Position numbers and translations under genes: made by a program. The notes below the pieces were generated by a model. That model was not told the origin of the DNA. It saw only the letters and a program-made list of their open reading frames with translations, and did no database searches. Positions 10,041-19,081 of a stretch of 64,000 nt of DNA are shown here, piece by piece. The first letter of the stretch is position 1. Every line of letters starts with the position of its first letter. The stretch covers positions 124,001 to 188,000 of the forward strand of contig NZ_JAAXYH010000007.1 of NCBI RefSeq assembly GCF_012911865.1. Direction: 5' to 3'. This DNA comes from Shewanella salipaludis. GTDB taxonomy: Bacteria > Pseudomonadota > Gammaproteobacteria > Enterobacterales > Shewanellaceae.

Positions 10041-10694
10041 ATGTTTACCGGGATAATAGAAGCCGTAGGCACACTGCGCAAAATTGAACGCCAGGGCGAT
10101 GACATTCGCCTGACGGTGGCCAGCGGCAAGCTGGATCTCACCGACGTGCGTTTGGGTGACAGCATAGCCACCAATGGCGTCTGCCTGACTGTGGTGCAAC
10201 TGTTGGCTGACGCCTATGCGGCCGATGTCTCGGCCGAGACAGTCAGCCTGACAGGCTTCGCCCATTATGCCGTCGGTACCGAGGTGAACCTGGAGAAGGC
10301 CGTGACCCCGACCACCAGATTGGGCGGTCATATGGTCAGTGGCCATGTGGATGGTATCGCCTCGGTGGAGCAAAGGGTAATGCGGGGCCAGGCTATCGAG
10401 TTCTGGCTGGCGGCGCCGGCCGAGCTGGCCCGCTACATAGCCCACAAGGGCTCGATCACTGTCGATGGTGTCAGCCTGACGGTCAACGAAGTCGACGGCA
10501 GTCGCTTCCGCCTGACCATAGTGCCGCATACCGCCGGCGAGACCACCTTGGTCAAGCTCAAGGCGGGTGACAGGGTGAATCTGGAAGTGGATCTCATCGC
10601 CCGTTATCTCGAGCGGCTGATGCAGGCGTCACCGGAACCACAAAAGGATGGCGTGACCATGGAGATGCTGGCGCGCAGCGGTTTCATCCGCTGA
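10041..10694 (+). CDS. ribE: Riboflavin synthase alpha chain
   Basis: Dismutates two molecules of 6,7-dimethyl-8-ribityllumazine to riboflavin and the pyrimidine precursor. The 217 residues form two related lumazine-binding barrels: the first opens MFTGIIEAVGTL, the second contains the parallel HMVSGHVDG and SLTVNEVDG elements near 100-155. The name ribE follows the usage where RibH is lumazine synthase; it is ribC in some schemes. No FMN riboswitch is visible in the 74 nt before it. Confidence 0.95.
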   Translation: MFTGIIEAVGTLRKIERQGDDIRLTVASGKLDLTDVRLGDSIATNGVCLTVVQLLADAYAADVSAETVSLTGFAHYAVGTEVNLEKAVTPTTRLGGHMVSGHVDGIASVEQRVMRGQAIEFWLAAPAELARYIAHKGSITVDGVSLTVNEVDGSRFRLTIVPHTAGETTLVKLKAGDRVNLEVDLIARYLERLMQASPEPQKDGVTMEMLARSGFIR

Positions 10695-10770
10695 GGTTGG
10701 CGTGCCAGCCATAGCCTAGCCGGTGACAGCCGGTCATTCAATTTTATTACTCAAGCATAAAGGTCCTAAC

Positions 10771-11874
10771 ATGGCGCTACACAGCATAGAAGAGATCATC
10801 GAAGACATACGTCTGGGGAAAATGGTCATCCTGATGGACGACGAAGACAGGGAAAATGAAGGCGATCTCATCATGGCTGCCGAGTTGGTGACCCCGGCGG
10901 CGATCAACTTCATGGCGACCCATGGCCGTGGTCTCATCTGCCAGACCATGACCAAGGAACGTTGCCGGCAGCTGAACCTGCCCTTGATGGTCAGCAACAA
11001 CAACGCCCAGTTCTCGACCAATTTCACCGTGTCCATCGAAGCGGCGACCGGGGTGACCACGGGGATCTCGGCCCACGACAGGGCGGTGACGGTTCAGGCG
11101 GCGGTAGCCAAAGACGCCAAGGCGGCGGACCTGGTGCAACCCGGGCATATCTTTCCGCTGATGGCCCAGGATGGCGGCGTCCTGGTGCGTGCGGGGCACA
11201 CCGAGGCGGGTTGCGATCTGGCGCGTCTGGCAGGACTGGAGCCTTCCGGGGTGATAGTCGAAATACTCAATGAAGACGGCACCATGGCACGGCGCCCGGA
11301 TCTGGAAATCTTCAGCGAGAAACATGGCGTCAAGATAGGCACAATAGCCGATTTGATCGAATACCGTAATACCAAGGAAACCACTGTGGTGCGCGAGGCC
11401 AGCTGCAAGCTGCCGACCCGTTTCGGTGAGTTCAACATGGTGACCTTTAGAGACACCATAGACAACCAGCTGCACTATGCCTTGGTCAAGGGCGAGGTCA
11501 AGCCGAATATCCTGGTGCGGGTACATTTGCAGAATACCTTCAATGACTTACTGCATTCTGAGCGGGATCAGCAGCGCAGTTGGCCGCTGGAGCACGCCAT
11601 GGCGCGCATCGCAGCCGAAGGCGGTGTCCTGGTGCTGCTGGGCAACCGCGAGCATAGCGCCGAGATGCTGTCCAAGGTGAAGGCGTTCGAGGCCGAAGAC
11701 AAGGGCCAGGCGCAGGCATCGGCCAAATGGCAGGGCACCTCGCGACGGGTCGGCGTAGGTTCACAGATACTGGCGAGCCTTGGGGTGACCAAGATGCGCC
11801 TGCTGAGTTCACCCAAACGCTATCATTCACTGTCCGGTTTCGGCCTGGAAGTGACAGATTATATTGCCGATTGA
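10771..11874 (+). CDS. ribBA: 3,4-dihydroxy-2-butanone 4-phosphate synthase with degenerate GTP cyclohydrolase II domain
   Basis: The N-terminal domain (about residues 1-200) makes 3,4-dihydroxy-2-butanone 4-phosphate from ribulose 5-phosphate; its acid cluster [11 protein letters not shown] near residues 26-36, the THGRG motif and the [13 protein letters not shown] segment are intact. The C-terminal 165 residues have the RibA fold outline ([14 protein letters not shown] onward) but lack the C-x(10)-C-x-C zinc site and the arginine-finger region of true GTP cyclohydrolase II; the region has [12 protein letters not shown] instead. So I infer that only the butanone-phosphate activity remains and a separate RibA exists elsewhere. 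The ATG at 10771 follows AAAGG. The protein has 367 residues. Confidence 0.9.
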   Translation: MALHSIEEIIEDIRLGKMVILMDDEDRENEGDLIMAAELVTPAAINFMATHGRGLICQTMTKERCRQLNLPLMVSNNNAQFSTNFTVSIEAATGVTTGISAHDRAVTVQAAVAKDAKAADLVQPGHIFPLMAQDGGVLVRAGHTEAGCDLARLAGLEPSGVIVEILNEDGTMARRPDLEIFSEKHGVKIGTIADLIEYRNTKETTVVREASCKLPTRFGEFNMVTFRDTIDNQLHYALVKGEVKPNILVRVHLQNTFNDLLHSERDQQRSWPLEHAMARIAAEGGVLVLLGNREHSAEMLSKVKAFEAEDKGQAQASAKWQGTSRRVGVGSQILASLGVTKMRLLSSPKRYHSLSGFGLEVTDYIAD

Positions 11875-12058
11875 GTCGCAGCTTGAGGCGCCCATGACAG
11901 CGGCTTTCGCGCCGGCGCCAGGCCGGGCAGGCCCCAGGTTGCAGTAAAGTAAAATTAACCATTTCTGATAATTTGCATAGCGCCCGGGGCAAATGCCTGT
12001 GGTATCATAGCGCCACTTTTCGCCCCGAGCGGGTGCTTTAGCTAATTTAGGTAAGATA

Positions 12059-12535
12059 ATGAACGTAGTTCAAGGTAATATCGAAGCGAAAAATGCCAAA
12101 ATAGCGATAGTCGTATCGCGTTTCAACAGCTTTTTAGTCGAGAGTTTGCTTGAAGGCGCAATCGATACGCTGAAACGTTTTGGCCAGGTGAACGACGACA
12201 ACATCACGGTCGTGCGTGTTCCGGGTGCGTTTGAGCTGCCATTGGCCGCCCGTCGGGTTGCCGCCAGCGGTAAATTCGATGGCATTATCGCGCTCGGTGC
12301 GGTGATCCGTGGCGGTACGCCACATTTCGATTTTGTTGCCGGTGAATGTAACAAGGGTCTGGCCCAGGTGTCGCTCGAGTTTGACGTTCCCGTCGCATTC
12401 GGTGTGTTGACCACAGATACCATAGAGCAAGCCATAGAACGTTCCGGCACCAAGGCAGGCAACAAGGGTGGCGAAGCGGCCCTGGGTCTGTTGGAAATGG
12501 TTAACGTACTGCAAGAACTTGAAAAACAGCTGTAA
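12059..12535 (+). CDS. ribH: 6,7-dimethyl-8-ribityllumazine synthase
   Basis: Condenses the pyrimidine diamine with the butanone phosphate to give lumazine, the step before riboflavin synthase; assembles as pentamers or 60-mer shells. The 158-residue protein shows [13 protein letters not shown] near residue 20, VPGAFELP near 55, [14 protein letters not shown] near 81-94 with the catalytic histidine, and the GVLTTDT loop. It sits 184 nt after ribBA, a larger gap than between the other genes, so a private promoter is possible. nusB begins 14 nt after its stop, the usual ribH-nusB pairing. Confidence 0.96.
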   Translation: MNVVQGNIEAKNAKIAIVVSRFNSFLVESLLEGAIDTLKRFGQVNDDNITVVRVPGAFELPLAARRVAASGKFDGIIALGAVIRGGTPHFDFVAGECNKGLAQVSLEFDVPVAFGVLTTDTIEQAIERSGTKAGNKGGEAALGLLEMVNVLQELEKQL

Positions 12536-12549
12536 TAGTAGGAAAAACA

Positions 12550-12954
12550 ATGAAGCCTTCTGAGCGCCGCAAGGCCCGCCGTTTAGCGGTTCAAGCCATA
12601 TATTCATGGCAACTAAGCGGGAATAACATTGCCGATGTCGAGCATGAGTTTTTAACCGAGCAAGATACCGGCGGTGTTGATGTGGCTTACTTTCGTGAGC
12701 TGTTTTCAGGTGTTGCCACCAAGAGCGCCCAGTTGGACGAGTTGATCGTACCTTTCCTGGAGCGTCCTCTGGATGAGGTTTCGCCGGTTGAGAAAGCCAT
12801 AGTGCGCCTGGCGACCTATGAGTTGACCTTCCGCAAGGATGTGCCTTACAAGGTCGCCATCAACGAGGCTATCGAGCTGGCAAAAGCCTTCGGTGCCGAA
12901 GATGGCCACAAGTTTGTCAATGGCATACTCGACAAGCTGGTTGCACGTAAGTAA
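12550..12954 (+). CDS. nusB: Transcription antitermination factor NusB
   Basis: All-helical RNA-binding protein that, with NusE (S10), binds boxA and supports antitermination of rRNA operons. At 134 residues it has the normal length, with the arginine-rich start [19 protein letters not shown] and the C-terminal [17 protein letters not shown] typical of the family. It follows ribH directly, and a strong hairpin terminator follows 6 nt after its stop, which ends the riboflavin transcript. Confidence 0.96.
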   Translation: MKPSERRKARRLAVQAIYSWQLSGNNIADVEHEFLTEQDTGGVDVAYFRELFSGVATKSAQLDELIVPFLERPLDEVSPVEKAIVRLATYELTFRKDVPYKVAINEAIELAKAFGAEDGHKFVNGILDKLVARK

Positions 12955-12960
12955 TAAGAC

Positions 12961-12987
12961 AAACGGTATCTCAGGATACCGTTTTTC
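12961..12987 (+). terminator. Rho-independent terminator after nusB
   Basis: A perfect 10-bp stem AAACGGTATC / GATACCGTTT (12961-12970 and 12975-12984) with the tetraloop TCAG, followed by a short T-run. It ends the rib-nusB operon before thiL. Confidence 0.92.
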
Positions 12988-13031
12988 ATTGCTAACTTAG
13001 GGGGACGGCCGCGGCCGCACCAAATTTTACA

Positions 13032-13988
13032 GTGAAAGAATTCCAACTAATCGAAAGTTTCTTCAAGGGACGTGGACCGGTTCGCCGTGACGTCACTCTG
13101 GGGATTGGCGACGATTGCGCCCTGGTTCAACCCGCCGAAAACAAATCTCTCGCCATCTCCTGCGACACCTTAGTCGAAAATGTGCATTTTCTTGCCGACA
13201 TGCCGCCCAAGGCCCTGGGCTACAAGGCGCTGGCGGTGAATCTGTCAGACTTGGCTGCCATGGGCGCAGAACCTGCCTGGATGACGCTGGCGCTGACCTT
13301 GCCCGAGGCGGATGAGGCCTGGTTGACCGACTTCAGTGCCGGCCTGTTCGAGATAGCAGATTATTACGGCATCGCCCTGGTGGGAGGCGATACTACCCGT
13401 GGCCCCAAGACCATCAACATCACAGTCCATGGCCAGGTGCCCCAGGGCAAAGCCCTGAGCCGCAGCGGTGCCAAGGTGGGTGATTGGGTCTATGTTACCG
13501 GTACTCTGGGGGATTCGGCCCTGGGGTTGGATATCCTGCGTGGCCGGCAGCAGGCGAGTGCAGAGAATAGCGCCTACCTCATAGATCGCCATTATCGGCC
13601 AACCCCAAGGGTATTGGCGGGCCAGGCGTTGCGGGCCTTGGCTTCCAGCGCCATAGATCTTTCCGATGGTTTGATGTCGGACATAGGCCATGTGCTCAAG
13701 GCCTCCGGCGTTGGTGCCACCATAGAGGTTGGCCTATTACCCCTGTCGGCGGCGATGCGTGATACTGTGCCTTTGGAACTTGGGCTGAGTTATGCCCTCA
13801 AGGGCGGCGAAGACTATGAGCTGCTGTTTACCGTGTCCGAAGCACAGAAGGGGGCGCTGGAGACCTCACTCGGCCATGCCGGGGTCAAGTTCGTCAAGGT
13901 CGGCCAGATCTGCGCCGGTGACAAGCTCAAACTGCGCCACGAGGGTGAAGCCTTTACGCCTCTGTTGGATGGATTCGAGCATTTCTGA
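13032..13988 (+). CDS. thiL: Thiamine-monophosphate kinase
   Basis: Phosphorylates thiamine monophosphate to thiamine pyrophosphate, the last step of cofactor synthesis, with ATP. The 318-residue protein has the PurM/HypE-like fold: the metal-binding GIGDDCALV near residue 24, NLSDLAAMGAEP near 72, GGDTTRGP near 121 and the DLSDGLMSDIGH segment near 213. The start is GTG at 13032. The gene lies after the nusB terminator, so it probably has its own promoter near 13000, a spot that holds a GC-only palindrome. Its TGA overlaps the ATG of pgpA. Confidence 0.95.
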   Translation: MKEFQLIESFFKGRGPVRRDVTLGIGDDCALVQPAENKSLAISCDTLVENVHFLADMPPKALGYKALAVNLSDLAAMGAEPAWMTLALTLPEADEAWLTDFSAGLFEIADYYGIALVGGDTTRGPKTINITVHGQVPQGKALSRSGAKVGDWVYVTGTLGDSALGLDILRGRQQASAENSAYLIDRHYRPTPRVLAGQALRALASSAIDLSDGLMSDIGHVLKASGVGATIEVGLLPLSAAMRDTVPLELGLSYALKGGEDYELLFTVSEAQKGALETSLGHAGVKFVKVGQICAGDKLKLRHEGEAFTPLLDGFEHF

Positions 13989-14479
13989 TGAAATTGATTA
14001 GCACAGATCCGGCGCTGGCGCGCCTGTCACTTAAAAATCCATTGCATTTCCTGGCGTTGGGCTTCGGCAGTGGCCTGGCGGCCAAGGCCCCAGGCACCTT
14101 CGGTACCCTGGCGGCGGTGCCGCTCTATTTGCTGATGCAACCTCTGGGGCTGGGCAGCTACCTTGCCTTGACCTTGGTCCTGGCCTTGGCCGGAATAGTG
14201 ATTTGTGACAAGGCGGCCAAGGACATGGGGGTGCACGATCACGGCGCCATCGTCTGGGACGAAGTGGTCGGCCTGCTGATCACCCTGGTGGCCGCCCCTG
14301 CGGGCTGGGGCTGGCTGCTGGTCGGCTTCTGCCTGTTTCGCCTGTTCGATATCCTCAAGCCCTGGCCGATCCGCTGGCTGGATGCCAAGGTGCATGGTGG
14401 TTTCGGTATAATGATCGACGACGTGCTGGCGGGGATCTTCGCCTTCATCTGCCTGCAGCTGTTGGCCTGCTACCTTTAG
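13988..14479 (+). CDS. pgpA: Phosphatidylglycerophosphatase A
   Basis: Inner-membrane phosphatase that removes the phosphate from phosphatidylglycerophosphate to give phosphatidylglycerol. The 163-residue protein has three or four hydrophobic segments and the family motifs GFGSGLAAKAPGTFGTLAAV near residues 25-44, a DHGAIVWDEVVG acid motif near 79-90, and the FRLFDILKPWPIRWLD segment. TGATG overlap with thiL indicates translational coupling; the thiL-pgpA pair is common in proteobacteria. Confidence 0.95.
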   Translation: MKLISTDPALARLSLKNPLHFLALGFGSGLAAKAPGTFGTLAAVPLYLLMQPLGLGSYLALTLVLALAGIVICDKAAKDMGVHDHGAIVWDEVVGLLITLVAAPAGWGWLLVGFCLFRLFDILKPWPIRWLDAKVHGGFGIMIDDVLAGIFAFICLQLLACYL

Positions 14480-14513
14480 TTAAGCCAAAGACTGGTTGAG
14501 TTTTGGGAGCACT

Positions 14514-14849
14514 ATGAACAATATTTTTGCTGCTATGCCCGAGGATCTGACGCAGGAAGTGTTCGAGACCTTGGCCGAGGCTGAGTCGCTGCGCATCGAG
14601 CGCATCGTCTCCAAGGGGCATGCCTCGGCAGCGGATGCCTGGTACGATCAAAGCGAGCACGAGTGGGTGTTGTTGCTCGAAGGGGCTGGACGCATTCAGT
14701 ACGAAGATGGCACAGAGGTCAGCCTGGAGAAGGGTGATTATCTGCTGCTCCCGGCCCATGTGAAGCATAGGGTGTCCTGGACAGAACCCGGGGTGGAAAC
14801 CCTGTGGCTGGCGATCTTCTTCTCAGGCCCTCTCGCTACTCCAAGTTGA
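14514..14849 (+). CDS. Small cupin-domain protein
   Basis: A 111-residue single cupin barrel. Metal-type motifs are visible: the region near the HEWVLLLEGAGRI segment and DYLLLPAHVKHRV near the C-terminus carry histidine and glutamate residues of a possible mononuclear metal site. The ATG at 14514 has GGGAG about 5 nt before it; an upstream in-frame start lacks such a site. It follows pgpA by 34 nt, so it may belong to the thiL-pgpA transcript. The substrate is unknown; the family includes small-molecule-binding and dioxygenase-like proteins. Confidence 0.8.
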   Translation: MNNIFAAMPEDLTQEVFETLAEAESLRIERIVSKGHASAADAWYDQSEHEWVLLLEGAGRIQYEDGTEVSLEKGDYLLLPAHVKHRVSWTEPGVETLWLAIFFSGPLATPS

Positions 14850-14872
14850 CGCAGCAGCCTAACCTGCGCCTG

Positions 14873-14904
14873 TGGCTAACGCCCGCACTTCCCCGCGTTA
14901 GCCA
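14873..14904. repeat. Inverted repeat between convergent genes
   Basis: TGGCTAACG (14873-14881) and CGTTAGCCA (14896-14904) form a 9-bp stem around a 14-nt C-rich loop. It lies between the cupin gene and the first VOC gene, which converge here. No T-run follows on either strand, so it may be a weak terminator or an mRNA end stabiliser. Confidence 0.5.
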
Positions 14905-14957
14905 TGCCGGGTTAAAGACCGTGCATTGTTGGCGACCAAGCTGCATCTGCCAAGCGG

Positions 14958-15344
14958 TTAATCCCAGACATTGACATCGGCTGCATCCTGGAAATCGGCT
15001 CTTTGCGGATTGACGACACAGAACCTATGCCCCGTTGGGGCTTCCATGACCACCCAGCGCTCAAATCTCGTCAACACCTTTGCCCCCAACTCGGACAAGC
15101 GTGCCACCTCGGCCGGGATATTGTCGGTTTCGATATCCAGGTGAACTCGGCTCTCATGAGTCACTTTCTGGATCAGCAGGTTAGGCTGCACATCAGGGAC
15201 ATCCAAATGCGAATACCTGTCTGACCATGCCTCGCTTGAGCGGACACAAGGGTAGCCCAATGCGCTTTCCCAAAACCTATTCGCCTCTTCAATATCATCC
15301 ACTTTGCTGTCGATGACGAAAGCGGCAAGCCTACTTCTATGCAT
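14958..15344 (-). CDS. VOC-fold (glyoxalase/bleomycin-resistance-like) protein
   Basis: A 128-residue protein of the vicinal-oxygen-chelate superfamily: RLAAFVIDSKVDDIEEANRFW opens the fold, and HLDIETDNIPAEVARLSELGAKV starts the second module, ending in GHRFCVV. The superfamily holds glyoxalases, dioxygenases and drug-binding proteins; this one resembles the uncharacterised short members. The ATG at 15344 is supported by AGGAGGAAAG directly upstream, which rules out the longer frame. It lies 72 nt downstream of a second VOC gene on the same strand, probably one transcript. Confidence 0.75.
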   Translation of the reverse strand: MHRSRLAAFVIDSKVDDIEEANRFWESALGYPCVRSSEAWSDRYSHLDVPDVQPNLLIQKVTHESRVHLDIETDNIPAEVARLSELGAKVLTRFERWVVMEAPTGHRFCVVNPQRADFQDAADVNVWD

Positions 15345-15416
15345 CTTTCCTCCTTGGCGACCGACGCCTCTCACTCTCACTCTCATTCGGCAGGTAAAAA
15401 TACCGAGCCGCCAAGG

Positions 15417-15824
15417 TCATTTAGCGGTTATTTCTACCGAGGCGACATTGCGCTCGAACGGACCATGAAAGACGGCTTCAATATTATTGCCGTCGGGGTC
15501 CAGTACGAATGCCCCATAGTAACCCGGGTGATAGGCCCGCTCCCCCGGTGCGCCATTATCCTGCCCACCTGCGGCCAGCGCCGACTGATAGACCTTATGC
15601 ACTGTTTCTCTGTCTTGGGTCTGAAAGGCGAGGTGTACCCGGGTAATGTAATCCTGCGCCTCGTCTACAAACAGTTCATCCGCGTGGAAGAAACCCTGAC
15701 CTTCATGGAGCGCGTCCGGGTGGCCCAGGGCGGTGAATACCGCATGATAGAAACGCTTGCTGGCCGCGAGATCTGCCACCCGCAGATGAATGTGATCTAT
15801 GAGTCTGCCTCGATGAAATTTCAT
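15417..15824 (-). CDS. VOC-fold protein, second copy of the pair
   Basis: A 135-residue VOC-superfamily protein: LIDHIHLRVADLAASKRFYHAVFTALG type start, HLAFQTQDRETVHKVYQSALAAGG in the middle and YHPGYYGAFVLDPDGNNIEAVFH at the end. The H-x-H near the start and the final glutamate fit the metal-ligand positions of the fold. The ATG at 15824 has AAGGA 6 nt upstream. It precedes the other VOC gene but is only loosely similar to it, so the pair looks like separate subfamilies rather than a recent duplication. The substrate is unknown. Confidence 0.75.
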   Translation of the reverse strand: MKFHRGRLIDHIHLRVADLAASKRFYHAVFTALGHPDALHEGQGFFHADELFVDEAQDYITRVHLAFQTQDRETVHKVYQSALAAGGQDNGAPGERAYHPGYYGAFVLDPDGNNIEAVFHGPFERNVASVEITAK

Positions 15825-16240
15825 AGCCCGTCCTTGTAGTCTGAAATTTATACCCTGCACAGGCGCAGTCATCACCTCATTTGAGATGGGTAGAGGCATG
15901 CGCCTTGTCCCGCTGAGCCTGGCGTCATCTCGCCATGAGCCGATTGTAAACTACCGGCTGACTCATCAGCTAAGCTACTGGTATTGCAGCGTTGGCTCAA
16001 GCCTTTTATTCACAAGCAGGGCCGAGATTTGAGAGGCCAAACGTCAACGGGACTCGGATGCCAGCCGGGACTCAGATACCAGCCGGGAGCGCCTGGGTGC
16101 TTAAGATAGTGAGGGCTAAAATCCTAGACACAGGAGCCATGTCCTATTTTTCATGCTCCCATCTTCATGCCCCATTCTTCCTTCCCCAATCTGCATGCTC
16201 AAATGGTTAACATGGAAATAGTGAACACAGCAAAATGCAA
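15825..16240. other. Intergenic stretch between the VOC gene and recN
   Basis: No convincing gene in about 415 bp. It holds the upstream region of the VOC pair and, at 16049-16084, two tandem copies of an 18-nt unit GGGACTCGGATGCCAGCC / GGGACTCAGATACCAGCC. The short open frames have no ribosome site or recognisable product. Confidence 0.6.
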
Positions 16241-17899
16241 TTATTGCAGTAACTCCCTGGCGTTTGCCAGGGTATTGCTGGTGATGGTATCGCCGCCGAG
16301 CAGGCGGGCCAGCTCCTGGATGCGTTGCTCCTTATCCAGTGGCGTCATCGACGTCTCAGTGCTGCCACCCTTGTTGAATTTATTGACGAACATGTGTTGA
16401 TGACCGTTGCCCGCCACCTGCGGCAGATGGGTGACGCACAGCACCTGGGTCGACTCTCCCAGGCTGCGCAGCATGCGGCCGACCACGGCGGCGGTCGGGC
16501 CCGAGATACCGACATCCACCTCATCGAAGATCAGGGTCGGAGTCGAGACCTTCTTGGCGGTGATCACCTGAATGCCCAGGCCGATGCGGGACAGCTCGCC
16601 GCCCGAGGCCACCTTGGAGATGGGCTGCAGGGGCTGACCCGGGTTGGTGGTCACCATGAACTCTATTTGGTCACAGCCGTTGACCGACATCATCTCAGGG
16701 TTGAAAGTCACTGAGATGCAGAACTTGCCCTTGGGCATGTTGAGCTGGTGAATAGATTGAGTGACCAGTTTGTCCAGCTCCTTGGCGTAGCGACCACGGC
16801 TTTGGCTCAGTTTCTGGGCATGGGCGAGGTAGGCCTGGCGGTTGGCCTCGACCTGTTGTGCCATCTCTGCCAACTTATGTTCGTCGTCATCCAGGCTGCC
16901 GAGCTCGGCCTTGAGTTGTTCATGGTGAGCGGCCAGCAGAGGGGCGCCAACCTGGTGCTTACGGGCCAGTTGCATGGCCTTGGACAGGCGCTCCTCCAGA
17001 TAGGCGAAGTGCTCAGGGTCCAGTTCCAGTCCACTGAGATAGTGCTGCAGTTCGCTTGTGCTCTCCTGTACCTGGATCAGGGCCTCGTTGAGCATGGCAT
17101 TGACGTTGGCAAGGGCCGGGTCATAGCTTTCCAGCTGTTGTGCCAAAGTCACGGCCCTGTTGAGCAGCTGTTCTATATTCAGCTCCTCGCCTTCGCTGAG
17201 GAGTTCGACTCCGGCCTGACAGCTGGCAATCAATTCAGTGCCGTTGGCCAGGCGTTTATGCTCCTGTTCTATCTCTTCGAATTCACCCGGCTTGAGGTCG
17301 AACTCGTCCAGTTCTTCGACCTGATATTGCAGCAACTGCTTGCGGGCGATGCGCTCCTGCTGCGACAGCGTCAGCTGTCTGAGCTCGGCTTCCAACTGCT
17401 TGCACCTGTGATAGCCGGCGGCAACGGCATCGCTCAGCAGCCTGTGGTTGGCATAGCTGTCCAGCAAGGTGAGTTGGTGTTCACTCTTGAGCATGGCGTG
17501 GTGGGCATGCTGACCGTGAATGCCTATCAGCAGCTGCCCCAGGCTCTTGAGTTGTGCCAGCGGGACAGGATTGCCATTGATGTAGGCGCGGGAGCGACCG
17601 TCGCTGCCTATGGTCCGGCGCAGAATGCATTCCTGCTCGAGGTCGAGATCGTTATCTTCCAGCCAGCGTTTCGCCAGTGGAATATCATCGAGGGAGAAGC
17701 GGGCGCTGACTTCAGTCTTGCTGGCGCCTGGGCGCACGGTATTGGCATCGGCCCTGTTGCCAAGGCATAGGCCGAGGGCGTCGATGGCGATGGATTTACC
17801 CGCGCCGGTTTCCCCTGTGATGCTGGTCATACCCGGACGAAAATCCAGTTCCAGGAAGCGTACTATGGCGAAATTGTTGATGCTGAGTTGGCAAAGCAT
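16241..17899 (-). CDS. recN: DNA repair protein RecN
   Basis: SMC-like ATPase that gathers and holds DNA ends during double-strand break repair. The 552-residue protein has Walker A GETGAGKS near residues 29-36, long heptad-rich helices from about 160 to 370, the ABC signature region ASGGELSRIGLG near 430 and Walker B LIFDEVDVGISG near 460. Two LexA-like boxes lie just upstream, which fits the strong SOS induction known for recN. The ATG at 17899 gives MLCQLSINNFAIV, the usual RecN start. It is transcribed alone. Confidence 0.97.
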   Translation of the reverse strand: MLCQLSINNFAIVRFLELDFRPGMTSITGETGAGKSIAIDALGLCLGNRADANTVRPGASKTEVSARFSLDDIPLAKRWLEDNDLDLEQECILRRTIGSDGRSRAYINGNPVPLAQLKSLGQLLIGIHGQHAHHAMLKSEHQLTLLDSYANHRLLSDAVAAGYHRCKQLEAELRQLTLSQQERIARKQLLQYQVEELDEFDLKPGEFEEIEQEHKRLANGTELIASCQAGVELLSEGEELNIEQLLNRAVTLAQQLESYDPALANVNAMLNEALIQVQESTSELQHYLSGLELDPEHFAYLEERLSKAMQLARKHQVGAPLLAAHHEQLKAELGSLDDDEHKLAEMAQQVEANRQAYLAHAQKLSQSRGRYAKELDKLVTQSIHQLNMPKGKFCISVTFNPEMMSVNGCDQIEFMVTTNPGQPLQPISKVASGGELSRIGLGIQVITAKKVSTPTLIFDEVDVGISGPTAAVVGRMLRSLGESTQVLCVTHLPQVAGNGHQHMFVNKFNKGGSTETSMTPLDKEQRIQELARLLGGDTITSNTLANARELLQ

Positions 17900-17931
17900 A
17901 ATGAATTCCTGTCGAATAACTTACCAAAACA

Positions 17932-17947
17932 CTGTATTGATACACAG
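17932..17947. promoter_or_regulatory. LexA box 1 upstream of recN
   Basis: CTGTATTGATACACAG, 33 nt before the recN start, matches the SOS consensus CTGT-N8-ACAG exactly with an AT-rich centre. LexA repression until DNA damage is the expected effect. Confidence 0.85.
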
Positions 17948-17953
17948 TATATA

Positions 17954-17969
17954 CTGATTTTATATACAG
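17954..17969. promoter_or_regulatory. LexA box 2 upstream of recN (one mismatch)
   Basis: CTGATTTTATATACAG has the ACAG half-site intact and CTGA in place of CTGT, within the longer TACTGA...TACAGTA context. It lies two helical turns from box 1 (22 bp between their starts). Multiple LexA sites at recN are known in enterics. Confidence 0.65.
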
Positions 17970-18022
17970 TAAAGTTGCGTTTAATAATTAAGCACAACTT
18001 ATTTTTGATCCCACTGATTAAT

Positions 18023-18997
18023 TTAGGTTTTTAGTAAGTAATCCAGCAGTGGCAGGCTGATGAAGGTCAGCAGTGTGCCCAAGAGTATGGTGTTGGCGCT
18101 GGTGCCGACCAGCACCTGGTAGCGCTGTGCCAGCAGGTAAACGCTGGCGGCCGTCGGCAGGGCGGCGAGCAGGACGCCCATAGACAGATACGCGTCAGTG
18201 ACGCCCAAGAGCTGCAGCAACACCAGCGCCAATGCCGGCTGGAGGATCAGCTTGAATAGATTGAGCAGGCCCAGCTCGGCCAGATTGCGTCCGCCGAAGG
18301 CGGGTGGCGCCTCTGGGCCCTCCTGCGCCTCCCGGCCCATGGCTTTGGTCAGCACCATGCCTATGGCAAACAGGGCGCAGGGGCTGGAGGTATTGCCTAT
18401 CTGCTGCAACATGAGCGCCAGCCCGGCGGGCAGGGGCAGCGCCAATGCCGACAGGGCGACGCCGAACAGGCTGCCTATGACTATGGGATTGCGCGCCAGG
18501 GCATTGAGCATGGTCATCAGAGGGTGAGCCAGTTTGGCCTTGGGGTTGGCGAGTTCCACGCTGACCAGGGCGACGGCGAACATGAGTACCGACAGCAGGC
18601 TGGCAATCGCCGCCGCGACCAGGGCACTCTGTTGCCCGGGAAAGAGGATGACCAGCAGCGGAATACCGATGAAGGCGGTATTGCCGAAACTGGTGTTGAG
18701 CGCCCGCATGGCGGCAATCGCCTTGTCGCCCGGGGTGGCCCAGAGTGAGAGCCAGAAGACACTGAAATAGGTGACTAACATGGCCAGGCCATAGCCGAGG
18801 ATGAAACCCCATTGCAGTATCTCGATGATGGGCGTCTGCGCCAGGGCGATGAGCATGATAGCCGGGAAGGCGACATAGTAGACATACTGGTTGAGCACCT
18901 GATCCGTATCGGCCGGCAGCAGCCTGAGCTTCTGTATCAGGGCGCCGAGCAACATGATGCCGACAACGGCGAGCAGTGGGGTCAAGATGGCGGGCAT
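18023..18997 (-). CDS. AEC (auxin efflux carrier) family permease
   Basis: A 324-residue inner-membrane protein with about ten hydrophobic segments from the N-terminus (PAILTPLLAVVGIMLLGALIQ) to the end, split by a hydrophilic loop near residues 205-225 (KAMGREAQEGPEAPPAFGGR). The NTSFGNTAFIGIPLL segment near residue 105 is characteristic of the AEC/YfdV family, whose members move malonate, malate or other carboxylates or amino acids. The substrate cannot be told. It lies between recN and DUF416 on the same strand but with wide gaps, so it is probably monocistronic. Confidence 0.82.
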   Translation of the reverse strand: MPAILTPLLAVVGIMLLGALIQKLRLLPADTDQVLNQYVYYVAFPAIMLIALAQTPIIEILQWGFILGYGLAMLVTYFSVFWLSLWATPGDKAIAAMRALNTSFGNTAFIGIPLLVILFPGQQSALVAAAIASLLSVLMFAVALVSVELANPKAKLAHPLMTMLNALARNPIVIGSLFGVALSALALPLPAGLALMLQQIGNTSSPCALFAIGMVLTKAMGREAQEGPEAPPAFGGRNLAELGLLNLFKLILQPALALVLLQLLGVTDAYLSMGVLLAALPTAASVYLLAQRYQVLVGTSANTILLGTLLTFISLPLLDYLLKT

Positions 18998-19081
18998 CCG
19001 CGACTTCCTTGGCTATTGGGGGATATTGGGCCGAGACAGGAAAATTACCATGCGCGGCGCCCACTGGCTATTACGCTATGG

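Noticed and set aside
10695-10770. Possible FMN riboswitch before ribBA
   Set aside because: The 76-nt spacer is too short and lacks the conserved RFN elements; none was seen before ribD, ribE or ribH either.
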